NCBI GenBank assembly: GCA_030512335.1
Contig: JAULSU010000006.1
Location: 2,852,001 to 2,916,000 of the forward strand
Origin: Immersiella caudata
Lineage: Eukaryota > Ascomycota > Sordariomycetes > Sordariales > Lasiosphaeriaceae
Length of the DNA: 64,000 bases
Reading direction: 5' to 3'
Part shown: positions 44,340 to 54,302 of the stretch, piece by piece
Layout: every line of letters begins with the position of its first letter
Position numbering within the stretch: the first letter of the stretch is position 1
Made by a program: the position numbers and the translations under genes
Notes under the pieces: generated by a model
The model's input: only the letters and a program-made list of their open reading frames with translations
Told to the model about the DNA's origin: nothing
Database searches by the model: none

Positions 44340-45693
44340 GGTGAAGTGACGGAATCCTCGTGTTATTCTGTTTCCGTTTCTAAGTATATAGTTCTGAGGA
44401 ATCCGGAGGGGCGAGCAAATGATGGTGTTCTTGGACGGGAACTGGCGATGGTCTTAGCGATACCCGGGAGTCTAACATGGACCTAGTGGAGAAGTGTTGT
44501 GTAAGATTTGTATGTGATGGTATTCTAAGACGATGGTAAGACTTCTGAGTGGTTTGTTGCGAGGGAGTGGTCCTAAGCCGCTTGTCATATTACGATGAAG
44601 TTGAGATGTGACAGGTTCAAGGGGAAAAGAGAAAAAAAAGATCATCAGCTTCAAGAGGGCGACGGGTCGAGAGTTGACTAAATAGTTGAGGCGCTTTGCA
44701 CTTCTGCGATAACACTGAAAGAAACAAAGGAGATGTCGCTGCCAACCAACCGTTCAGCGACCCAAGACCGTACTCAACACAGTGTTCGGTACCGATACAG
44801 CGGCAGGAAAAAGAAAGTCGTGTATCAACAAGAGGTAAATTTGTATGAGGCCAGACAAAGTAGACCTCAAGACGACGCCCTGACACCTTGTTCAGAGGGA
44901 CGAGGCAAGGGGCATCTTCAAAGACAACCCGCCGAAACAAAAGAGGCCTCGAGTTCGAGCTGTTCCACGCCAGAGAGCGGCCGGGTTCTAAACATAGATT
45001 TCCATATTTGATCCCTACTCGACTAGACAGAAAGAAAATAAGAAAATAGATAGATGCAGAAATACTCAAACTCCCATTTGGCAAAGGGTGGTTGCTCCAT
45101 CCCGCGGGCAATCGAGAGCATTGCAGCCCATTCAAAGGCCTTGAAGCACATAGCACTAGCCGTAAGTGAATGAGAAGATAGACTTGGAAGCAGTGACGGA
45201 AGACCTCAGACGGAGCGGGAGTGGCGCCTTCCGAATCCGTTGCTCCCGGATAAGCGTCTGCAAACCTAAAGATCGAAAAGACTGCAGCGAGAAGATTTAT
45301 TGGCGCCAGCCTGCAATCAGTTTGGCAGATGGTGACACATCAAGACCCCAGCTCGTAAATGTTGCGCATAAAGGTCCCCATCAGATGTCAATCACGAAGG
45401 CGGTCAGGAAAAAGTCTGGGCAGATAAAGTGGGACCATCGAAGGTTTCCCACTCTCGGCCAATCATGGCCGCTGATTTACCTAGGTCAAAAAAATTGGAC
45501 TCCACCTGAAGCAACCGTGCTGGTTCGTCGACGAGGTTGGGCAGGCGCATTCGCGATTCGCAGACTCTCCCTGCCAAAGCTGCGAAGCTGAGAGCTGCAC
45601 TTCACCGCAACCGTGCCGGGTTGGAAGAGTCCCTCGAGCCTCGTTGCGCCCGCGCTGTCGCCGCCTGACGAAGGAGCTTGCCTCGACCAAGCG
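44340..45693. promoter_or_regulatory. Divergent promoter between the four-helix protein and fhl1
   Basis: This is about 1.35 kb between divergent starts. A minus-strand frame of 179 codons at 44617-45156 shows no domain and is not called. No RNA gene was recognised. Confidence 0.5.
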
Positions 45694-48600
45694 ATGAATT
45701 CGTCTCTGCAGGATGGCGTCGGCGCCCCGTCGCCGGCGCCGCCTGCCTACTCGCCCCTTACAGACCCTGCCGATCCGGGGAATCGTGAGCCTCCATCTCG
45801 CGAACTGTCCGTGAACGCGACCTCCGAAAACAACAACGGCAATCATAACCGCGACCCATCACCCGCGCAGCTACCTCCGTCTGTCAATGCCCCCGTACCT
45901 CCCCCCGTCGACATGGATATAGACGTCGATCTGCCACCACTTCCGCCCGTCACGGTTCCCGCGACCGCCTTCTCCAGCGCCATCGACGCCATGAATGCAT
46001 TCGCCAGCCAAGAGACACATGATTTGTACCAGCAGCAATCAAACAATCTCATCATGGCCCTCGCCCGTCTTTCTGCCCACCGGAACCAGCCAACAGCGAT
46101 GCCCCCATCGACCGTGCGACCAGCTAACATCTCATTCTCACATGCGATGATGGAAAACGGCAGCCAAGGCCCTCATGCTCAGAACAACGGCACTCGGTAT
46201 CCCCAAGCCGATGCCCCGTTGGAGTCCTTCGCGCGGATAGAATTCGCCGACAGCGTCTTCCAGATGACCACCTACGCTGTCATAATTGGTCGCGACCAGC
46301 GTGCGTTGCACCAGGCCAGGAAGGATGAGCGTCGGGCTGAGGAGTACCAACGTTTATGCGACGAACGTCTGCAGCAAGGCCTGCCCGCGCCGACGCCCCC
46401 TGCGTACGATCGGAAGTTCAGCAAGTCCTACGTCAGCGAAGAGGGTGGAATGTTGGGACCTGAGTCGGACGGAGACGACGATCCCCGCCCTACCAAGCGG
46501 AGGAAAATGAGCGGCACGGGTGGCTCCGCGTCAGGCGAATCGCAGATTCAACAAGAGGCTGCCGCAGCCCAACAGGCCCTGGAGGACGAAAAGAACCTCA
46601 TTATCAACCGGCAGTACGTGTCTCATTCGCCAGGGGCAGCAGCTGTCAACCTTAGCGCTCTCCGCCCTTCGCCCTACCATGTGCCCTTTATTGGAATCCA
46701 TTCACCAGGGCCGCAAATCTCTACCAGGACCAAGGCCATCTCGAGAGAGCATCTGAAGATTCAGTTTGATCCAGATCGGGGAGTCTTCGAGGCTATCCCA
46801 TTACATAAGAACGGATTCTTCTGCGAAGATGTTCACTACAAGGAGGATCCAGTGGTCCTCAAAAGCGGAGACCGTCTTCAAATTAAGGATGTAGATTTCA
46901 TCTTCAACATCAATGGTGTCCCGCATGGCATGACCGGTGCCGAGGAGTATCTCGACGATGAGGCTGCATCCGTTGCTAGGCGATACTCAGAAGGTGGCAA
47001 GGAGATGAGCTTTGAGTTCGAGAGCAACCATGACCAGGAGAAGCCAAGCACCAGCGACGAAGAAGCACAAGTCCCGGTAGCAAGAGAAGAGACACCCAGT
47101 GAAGCATCTGAGCGTGCCGAGGAAGAACTGCCCCAGCAGCTGGTGGATACTGGTGTGATCGAGACCATCGAGGGAGATTTAGAAGAAGAGCGGAAGGTCA
47201 TCAAGCCAGAGACAGATCTAGCACTGCTGAGCGAGCTTTTGCCGATGCCACCAAAGAAGAGAGGCCCTGGGCGGCCCCCGAAGAACGGCATCATGTCGAA
47301 GAGAGAAGAGAGGTTACGCAAGAAGGCCTTGCAGGAGCTAGAAAAGCAAAACAGACCACAGCCGCCTCCAGGCGAGCCACCGGTCAAGAGGAAGGTTGGC
47401 CGGCCTAGAAAGCACCCCGCCCCTGAGGATGCCCCTGATCGACCCGAGAAGCGGAAGTACAAGCCGAGGAAGAAGAATGGCGAAGAAGGCGAATCCGATC
47501 CCGAGAGGGCGATCAAGGAGAAGCGACGGGAGAAGCCAAAGACTCCGCCATTGGAGTTGCGAAGAGAGGATTACACCGACGAGCAGTTACAGAAACCAAA
47601 CAAGAACTACGGTGTCTTGATAGACGAAGTGTTGACCGCGGCACCAGACGGACTTACCCTGAAGCAGATTTATAAGCGGATCCAGATGAAGTATCCCTTT
47701 TACTACTTCACCGTCGACACCAAAGGGTGGGAAAGTAGTGTTCGGCACAATCTTATTGGGAACGATGCTTTCAAGAAGAACGATGAGACCCACCTGTGGA
47801 GTCGTGTCCCGGGTATCGACATTGATGCAGGGAAAAAGCGGAAAGCTACATCCCCAGATCACGCCGCGGCGCTGCAGACTTTTGGTCAGCAATACCAGCC
47901 ACAGAACCCTGCCCATGCTGGAGCGTTCCGCAGTGAACACGCATCTCCGGCAAACTACCATGTTGGCGCAGCTGGCCAGCGACCAAACTACCAGGCCAGC
48001 TATTCTCCAGGTGTCGTGGGCCACCAGCAGCAGCACATGACCGCTCCACATTCTGTTGCGCAGGGCCAGCAGCCCCAACGTCAGCCATATCCTGCTGCCG
48101 GCCAAACAGTTGCCCCTCCGCAGGCGGCTGGGTACCAAGATCACAGCGCGTCACGTCCGCCACAAAGCGTTACTCCAGGATCATCGTACTCGTCGCCGTA
48201 CGTCTCGAAGATGTCAGCGGCGACACCCCAGCCCGGTGGCAACACTCCTGGGATGCATCGACAATACGCTCAACCACCAAACGGCCCAAGCGCAGCCAAC
48301 GGACTACCTCAAACTAACAGACTACCTGCTCAGACCCCTACCCGACCTGGGCCTGCTGGTGGGAGACAGCAACCATCGGCTCCTGTTGCAAACTCACTCC
48401 CACTCAAGCCAGCCGTTTCACCCGAGCTTTTGAAATATGTCAACAACTTCAAGAAGACGGTGACGGGGCAGCTCGAAAAGCGATGCGCGACACCAGAGGA
48501 CGTTGCCATTTCCGCCGTCCATCGGGGTCTAGGGCTCACGACACAGAGCATGGTGCCCGAGTCTGAAGCACTCGAAAAGATTGTGCTTGGGGTTTTCGAG

Positions 48601-49590
48601 TCGGGTCGCAAAAATCTGGGCGAGAACCAGGCACTCCAGCCCAACTTGCTCCAAGCCTTGATAAGCTTCAAGACGAGCATGATAAAGGCCCTGGAGCCAT
48701 CCCTGGGGCCGCTCAAATCAGAGCGGCTGATCCTGTCCGCCATCGACCGTGTTCTTGGCTTCGCCGAAAGCACCAACATGAAGGGAACCGAGGCCGAGAT
48801 GAGCGAGTACCTTAAAGCCGAGAATGTTCTAATACCCGCCATCCAAAAGATGGTGACAGAACACCAGGTGAAGTTGGCTGCAATCGCTGCTGCGGCTGCT
48901 ACGCCCCCGCCAAAGCCCACGGTGTACAGTCCTGCGCCTGCACCGAAGCCTACTCTCGCACCGACAACTCCAGTGGCGAACCAGCACGTCCCTCAACCCG
49001 CCAACCAGCATGTCGGCCAGCATCTTAGCCAGCACGTCAACCATGTTGCCCCTCAGCCTGCCTCACAAGTTATGCCGCAGCCTGCGCCCCAAGTAGGGAA
49101 CCAGCACCCCAATCAGTATGCTAACCAGGCCATACCTCAGCCTACCGCGGAGGCTACACATCAGCCCGTACCGCAAGCAACACCCGGAGCGCAACCTCTC
49201 CCTGTACCTGCTGCCCCCATCCCAGCGCCTGTCACGGCATCGACTGCTGCCCCGGCCCCGTTGCCAACGCCAGCAGTTGCACCTCAACAGTCACCTACAC
49301 CAGCTCCAAGTGCGACTCCCGCAGTAGCTTCCGGAACGGCGTCGTCTACCACCGCGGCGACGGCCCTGATCCCCGCTCCTGCGCTCATCCCATCCCCAGT
49401 TTCCAACGCGGTTCCAGCCACGACCCCAGCCACAGTTCCGGAGACGGCACCAACCACAGGCTCGGCAGGTGCAACCATGGCTGCATCGAGCACGGTACCA
49501 GGAGCGCCGGCAGTTTCCGGAGCGTCAACGGCCGACGACCAAACCACCCCGGCAACTCCAGGGGCTGTAACGCCTCCTGCAACCTCATAG
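45694..49590 (+). CDS. fhl1: FHA and forkhead transcription factor, Fhl1-like
   Basis: This is a single exon of 1298 aa from ATG 45694; the frame extends upstream only to a GTG. An FHA domain is split: its first strands lie near 175-205 (FARIEFADSVFQMTTYAVII), then about 140 inserted polar residues with RPTKRRKMSG, then the core near 345-415 (KAISREHLKIQFD, HKNGFFCED, LKSGDRLQIKDVDFIFNING). Two AT-hook-like motifs, KKRGPGRPPKNG and KRKVGRPRKHPA, lie near 520-570. The forkhead domain is at about 633-725 (QKPNKNYGVLIDEVLTAAPD, TKGWESSVRHNLIGNDAFKK). The rest is Gln/Pro/Ala-rich. FHA plus forkhead is the Fhl1 layout, which in yeast sits at ribosomal protein gene promoters. Ribosomal gene control here is inferred. 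Confidence 0.9.
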   Translation: MNSSLQDGVGAPSPAPPAYSPLTDPADPGNREPPSRELSVNATSENNNGNHNRDPSPAQLPPSVNAPVPPPVDMDIDVDLPPLPPVTVPATAFSSAIDAMNAFASQETHDLYQQQSNNLIMALARLSAHRNQPTAMPPSTVRPANISFSHAMMENGSQGPHAQNNGTRYPQADAPLESFARIEFADSVFQMTTYAVIIGRDQRALHQARKDERRAEEYQRLCDERLQQGLPAPTPPAYDRKFSKSYVSEEGGMLGPESDGDDDPRPTKRRKMSGTGGSASGESQIQQEAAAAQQALEDEKNLIINRQYVSHSPGAAAVNLSALRPSPYHVPFIGIHSPGPQISTRTKAISREHLKIQFDPDRGVFEAIPLHKNGFFCEDVHYKEDPVVLKSGDRLQIKDVDFIFNINGVPHGMTGAEEYLDDEAASVARRYSEGGKEMSFEFESNHDQEKPSTSDEEAQVPVAREETPSEASERAEEELPQQLVDTGVIETIEGDLEEERKVIKPETDLALLSELLPMPPKKRGPGRPPKNGIMSKREERLRKKALQELEKQNRPQPPPGEPPVKRKVGRPRKHPAPEDAPDRPEKRKYKPRKKNGEEGESDPERAIKEKRREKPKTPPLELRREDYTDEQLQKPNKNYGVLIDEVLTAAPDGLTLKQIYKRIQMKYPFYYFTVDTKGWESSVRHNLIGNDAFKKNDETHLWSRVPGIDIDAGKKRKATSPDHAAALQTFGQQYQPQNPAHAGAFRSEHASPANYHVGAAGQRPNYQASYSPGVVGHQQQHMTAPHSVAQGQQPQRQPYPAAGQTVAPPQAAGYQDHSASRPPQSVTPGSSYSSPYVSKMSAATPQPGGNTPGMHRQYAQPPNGPSAANGLPQTNRLPAQTPTRPGPAGGRQQPSAPVANSLPLKPAVSPELLKYVNNFKKTVTGQLEKRCATPEDVAISAVHRGLGLTTQSMVPESEALEKIVLGVFESGRKNLGENQALQPNLLQALISFKTSMIKALEPSLGPLKSERLILSAIDRVLGFAESTNMKGTEAEMSEYLKAENVLIPAIQKMVTEHQVKLAAIAAAAATPPPKPTVYSPAPAPKPTLAPTTPVANQHVPQPANQHVGQHLSQHVNHVAPQPASQVMPQPAPQVGNQHPNQYANQAIPQPTAEATHQPVPQATPGAQPLPVPAAPIPAPVTASTAAPAPLPTPAVAPQQSPTPAPSATPAVASGTASSTTAATALIPAPALIPSPVSNAVPATTPATVPETAPTTGSAGATMAASSTVPGAPAVSGASTADDQTTPATPGAVTPPATS

Positions 49591-50402
49591 TATCGTGGCT
49601 TCTAGGGCATATGGCGTTTTGAAGTTTCTAATGGTTTTGTTGTAACACTCGGCTCTGCGGGCTCGGTATCGAAGCTGGCGAAGAGTGTATGATTATGGGA
49701 TACGAAATGTTCTGCCCTCCAGTATTGGTAGCGCCGACTTTGGGGAAGGGCGTAATGATTATGAACACGACTAACCCACGGGTTGTTTGCTAAAAGGTGT
49801 TCTATGGGCGTCAAAGTGATTTGGTCACATGGTTCAACGTTAGGCGATGCCAAGAAGCCAAAGTAGGTATGTAATCTATTGGGATTTCTCAACTTGGTAC
49901 CCAGCAGCTTAGGGGGGGGGTTTATGGAATGGGGATAAAGTAACCACTCATCCTTCCGAGCATGGCTGTGTGTGATGTCTTTTGCCCTGTACATAGCAAC
50001 GATAGGTGTGTCTGCCCCTTGCCGATGTGTATCGACTAGTTTCTTTCATTTACACTCCCGGCATAACCGTCTTGGCCGCGGAGCTTGAGTAATTAGATTT
50101 ACAGCGCAGAGAACATTAATATCGTGCCCTCTCCAACTGTCATCGCCTCCCCTTCCACGCTAGTATGAATTCACACTTGAACTAATAATTACCAAACTGC
50201 TAACTTCATTTGCAGAACACTTTTTTTTCCCGTCGAACGCCCCAATTAACGACACCAGTCATCCACACATTCCACGTTTCCACACACAAAGGCCCGGGCC
50301 CTGGTTCGTCCCAAAGCGGGAACCACAAAAAGAAGTGGATTCCTGACCCTCAACACCACACCCATGACCAGGATACCGAGTCATCATCATCAACATCCAC
50401 GA
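49591..50402. other. Intergenic region between fhl1 and tRNA-Gly
   Basis: About 800 bp with the presumed fhl1 3' UTR and a run of nine G at 49912-49920. No gene was recognised. Confidence 0.5.
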
Positions 50403-50473
50403 GCGCCAGTGGTTTTGTGGTAAAATCCATCGTTGCCATCGATGGGCCCCGCGTTCGATTCGCTGCTGGCGCA
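50403..50473 (+). tRNA. tRNA-Gly (anticodon GCC), with irregularities
   Basis: The 71-nt segment folds as a tRNA. The acceptor stem GCGCCAG/CTGGCGC pairs perfectly. The anticodon stem CATCG/CGATG is perfect around the loop TTGCCAT with anticodon GCC. The T-loop is TTCGATT and the discriminator base is A. There is no intron. Two departures are visible: position 14, normally an invariant A within the A box, is T (TGGTTTTGTGG), and the T-stem CCGCG/CGCTG has one C-T mismatch. The nearest downstream TTTT is roughly 35 nt away. It could be a working variant or an early pseudogene. Confidence 0.85.
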
Positions 50474-50743
50474 GCGCTTTCCTTTAACATGTCCGTCAAC
50501 ACAATGGCTTCGTTTTGCTACCCATCATTCCCCTTACCAAGGGATGATGAACCCCATGATTTATTTTGGTGCATGATCTAGGGAGCAGAAGAGGTATATT
50601 TGGTCGATGCCAGAAGCGTGTTGACAAATCCAAGATATTATTCAGGAACTATACAGTACTAGCTAGTTGCCCAATCATCGTCGCCTGTGACAATATATCG
50701 TACCAAATACAGCCAGGAACATCGCAAGACATTTCCTCGTTCA
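50474..50743. other. Short spacer between tRNA-Gly and the permease
   Basis: This holds the likely 3' UTR of the permease gene. No other feature was seen. Confidence 0.45.
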
Positions 50744-52435
50744 TTACCTCTTCATGATCTTATACTCCAGCCACCTCGCGGGAAAGAAGACGAGCACAGT
50801 GATGGTGAAACACGCTTCATTTCCAAGATCGGCATAATGTGCCTGCTTGCCGTTGATGATATCAGTGCTTCCGATGAGCTTGGCCAGAGGACCTTGGTGC
50901 CACGCCTCGCTCATACCCATAACGGCGCCGACAAGCCCAAGAACGAAAGCCGCGCAACCGGCATACCCAACGGGGAGCTTCGACGGGTCGTTCCAGTCCT
51001 CGAGATTGTACATCTGGAAGCCTTTCAAACCCTTGCGGAAGACAAAGTGCTCGATAACCACAATCATGATGTAGGCGGTAGCCCAGTATCCGAGGAGAGA
51101 CAAGAAGTTGACAAGGTAGGGGATGAGTTTCTCGGAGCCAATGACACCAAGCCCCGCAACAGCCACGAAGCCAAGGATGGTATAGATGAATCGAGGGACC
51201 TTGCCAACCGGTCGACCGAGTTGCTGGATAGCAACACCGATGCTGTAGAGTGAGAGGGACATCATGCCAAGGCTCGACAGAGCAAGAACAGTGAGGAGAA
51301 ACTTGGCGAACGGCATTGGGTGGACCATCATCTGGATGAGGAAGCCAATTCCTCGCGACTTGTCATCGTAGGCGTCCTTCCAAGCCGGGTTGTTGTCTAG
51401 AGCAGACGCGGCGATTGCTCCAATGCCCATAGTAAAACATGTTGGGAACCAAATTCCAAGCATGGTCAGGCCGGCAGTCCTGTACCAAGGGGTCTTGACA
51501 GGGAAGTCGACGTAGAAATCCGCAATGATGGATCCCCACGACGCCGACGAGGCGTACATGATCGAAAAAACGGACAGGAAGCCAGCCGTAAGATTGGACC
51601 CTTCGAAATCATGACCTTTGCTGAAGTCGGCGTGCTGACCCGCCTGGCAGTATATGATGAGGAACATGATGAAGTAGATGATACCCGAGTACTGCTCATA
51701 GGTGATGACACCCTTGACGCCGATCAAGGAGAGAACAAGACTGATGACGCAGAGGATGATAACTCCGAGAGCGGATCCGATAGCCTGGTCTGTTACGGCA
51801 GACAGCGCCAGGCCGCCGGTGATTGAGCCAACTGCAGTCCAGCCGCACTGTTCGATGATGTTGAAGAGAGCGATAAGCTTGGACCCGTACCAGCCCATAG
51901 AATACCGCATCATGGAGCAGGAGCGAAGACCTGTCTTGAGGCCCATGACTGCACACATCCCCTGGGTTTTATCGGTCAGTCAACCAGTTTTTCTTGGTCG
52001 TGTCATGAGTAAGGATATTGAACTTACCGGCAGCAAGCAACCGAGCAAATTGCCAAAGCACATGATCAACAAGAAGCTTTTCAGGTCCAAGCCAAACTCA
52101 TACCCAATGAAGCCGGTGGCGAAGCAGCACAAGTTGCTGCAAGAGCTGATCCACATCAGGAACATCAAGAACTGCTTTCTCGTCGCTTTGAAGTTGGGGT
52201 CCCGTGACTCGGGTGCCCTGCGCTCGACGGAGTGTTTTTCAAGGCCGAGCTTTTTGTCCAACACATTTTCGTAGTGAAGGAGTTTTGCGAGGAAGCCCCT
52301 CGGACGTTCCTCGTCGTTAGCATCTTCGGGTATCCTGACGATAGAGGAGGTGCCGGTCTTGGGGACCGGGCTGTGCGAGCCACGGCCTTTGGCCTTCTCC
52401 TCGTCAACGGGGCCGATGTCTCCGGAACGATCCAT
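50744..52435 (-). CDS. Purine-cytosine permease, NCS1 family (Fcy2/FcyB type)
   Basis: Two exons are proposed, 52435-52028 and 51961-50744 (intron 66 nt), giving 541 aa. The N-terminal 100 residues are hydrophilic and include HYENVLDKKLGLEKHSVERR, a stretch typical of Fcy permeases. About twelve membrane helices follow, starting with FLMFLMWISSCSNLCCFATG. Family features include LGLRSCSMMRYSMGWYGSKL-like and FNIIEQCGWTAVGSITGGLA segments; the latter corresponds to the helix with the substrate-contacting Asn/Gln residues of NCS1 carriers. Fcy-type carriers import adenine, guanine, hypoxanthine and cytosine with protons at the plasma membrane. Exact specificity is unknown. Confidence 0.93.
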
Positions 52436-53184
52436 CTTTGCCTAGCAACCAACTGCAAAGGTGATGGGAGTGTTTAACATGAACGGGAGAGGAAAAGGGA
52501 GCAGACCGGGGGGCTTGCAAGGCGCCCGCGACTGAAATATGGGTGTTCATGTGCCATAATCAGTCGCACTGCCGGTAAACTTTTTTCTCCTCATGGCTGC
52601 TCGTTGGACACCTCGGGTAGATAGAGTGTTGTGTATCGAGTTGCAACGCCTTCGAACTCTCTTCACCTCCCCGTCCGCGTGAGGTGCCGGGTGTCGATAG
52701 AGCGGTCCATGGTGACGATATTTGTGTACATAGGAGGGTTGACCGCTCTGCAAGTAACAACACGTAGAATATTCCGGCTAACAGCTGTGGTGGCTATGAC
52801 AACGGATTGAGTACGCGGTCTAGAGCAACTGTTGACAGGTGAATTGTCCGAAGCTAAACTAAGCTTTTTTTCGTTATTCTTCCCCATGTTTGAGCCAACC
52901 GTTTGAATCATACCCCGGAGAATACCGGCGGTGCACGTTCGTAGCTTCCATGCTGGGCGCGCCCTTGGAGCCGTACAACCCGTGCCTTCCAGATTGCGGA
53001 GTCGATGCCGAGGCAAGTGCGATCCTCCGAACCGGGGTTACACCCGGCATTGGCGACGATCTTGCCTCGGCGGCACAGGGCATCCAAGACAGATATATAA
53101 ACCCCACAGAACAATGCCCCGATGGGACCTTGATGGGTAGACAAAGTACTCACCCGCAACTATCACACAATCACAAAGTGCAAC
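52436..53184. promoter_or_regulatory. Divergent promoter between the permease and the GST-like gene
   Basis: These 749 bp lie between divergent starts. A TATATAAAC element at 53093-53101, about 85 bp before the GST-like ATG, is a good candidate TATA box. No gene was recognised. Confidence 0.55.
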
Positions 53185-54302
53185 ATGTCATCGCGAGGTC
53201 CACAGCCACAAGTGGAGCACCAGCACCCCGTCATACTGTACCACTACCCCTTCTCACCCTACGCCCGCCGAATCGGCTGGTACCTCCGCCTGCGCGGAAT
53301 CCCATACCTACAATGCGTGAGCCCCCATTCTCGCCCCGTTCCTAGATACCCACCACACATTGAACTCACCCTCCCCAGCTTCAACCGCCTATTCTTCCCC
53401 GTCCAGACATAGCCCTTCTCGGCCTCAAACACCGCCGCATCCCCATACTCTCCATCGGCCGCGACATCTACCTCGATACCCGACTCATCCTCCCCAAGCT
53501 CGAAGAGCTCATCCCCCCTTCCCCCACTCACCCCCCTCTCTCCGCCCCGGCCGCAACTACCGACCTAGCCCTGCAGCACCTCCTCTCCCTCTGGACAACC
53601 TCCGCCAACGGCCTCTTCACGCACGCACAGAACCTCCTCCCCGGTGCGGACCTCCCCTTGCTACGTGACCCCGCTTTCCGGCGCGATCGCGCGGACTATA
53701 ACGGCCCTGCCACAGCGACTTCCCCGAAAGAGGAGGTCCCCGCGCGCCGGTCGGAGGCACTATCCGCCATCCGGGATGCGATTGCCTTTCTGGAGACAGT
53801 GGTGCTGGCGGATGGCAGGGAATGGGTCCTAGGCACGAGGAAGGGGCCTGCGCTGGCGGACATTGAGGCTGTCTGGGTGGTGCATTGGCTTACGGGCTTG
53901 AAAGGGGCGCTGGATGAGAGTGTCATTTCCAAGGGGAGATACCCCCGGGTGTATGCTTGGGTGGAGAGGTTCCAGAGAGCCGTGTCAGATGCGAAGGGCA
54001 GGTTGGGGGAGCCGCGGACACTGAACGGGGAGGAGGCTAGCGGGGTGATTGCGAAGGCGGAGAGGGTTGAGGAGGTAGGTGTTGACGGGGATGAGCCGGT
54101 GGTGAAAGCTCATGGGTTAAGGGAGGGAGATTTTGTGGAGGTTTGGCCATTGGATTCGGGGTCGGCGCATGTGGACGTTGGAAAGCTGATTGGGTTGACC
54201 GCGAGAGAGGTGGTGTTCGAGACCATGGAGGGTTTTAGAGTACATGCACCGCGCCATGGATTTCGTGTTCAGCCACTGAAGCCGGCGGGGGCGAGTCTCT
54301 AG
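53185..54302 (+). CDS. Glutathione S-transferase-like protein
   Basis: Two exons are proposed, 53185-53316 and 53379-54302 (intron 62 nt), giving 351 aa. The join gives GIPYLQC then LQPPILPRPDIALLGLKHRR, which completes a thioredoxin-like GST N-domain that starts ILYHYPFSPYARRIGWYLRL. FSPY replaces the CPYC-like or SPF active-site motif. The N-domain continues with RRIPILSIGRDIYLDTRLIL, the cis-proline region. The helical C-domain (about 130-260) includes LADIEAVWVVHWL. The last 90 residues are an extra domain found in a group of uncharacterised fungal GST-like proteins. Glutathione use is not shown. Codon endings switch from C to G near 53700. Confidence 0.87.

Noticed and set aside
44617..45156. 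Minus-strand frame of 179 codons between the four-helix gene and fhl1
   Set aside because: No domain, no coherent splice partner, sits in a divergent promoter region.
42204..52435. mot1 and the purine permease as a purine/molybdenum cofactor catabolic cluster
   Set aside because: They are about 7 kb apart with unrelated genes between them, and no cofactor enzyme or purine hydroxylase lies in the window.
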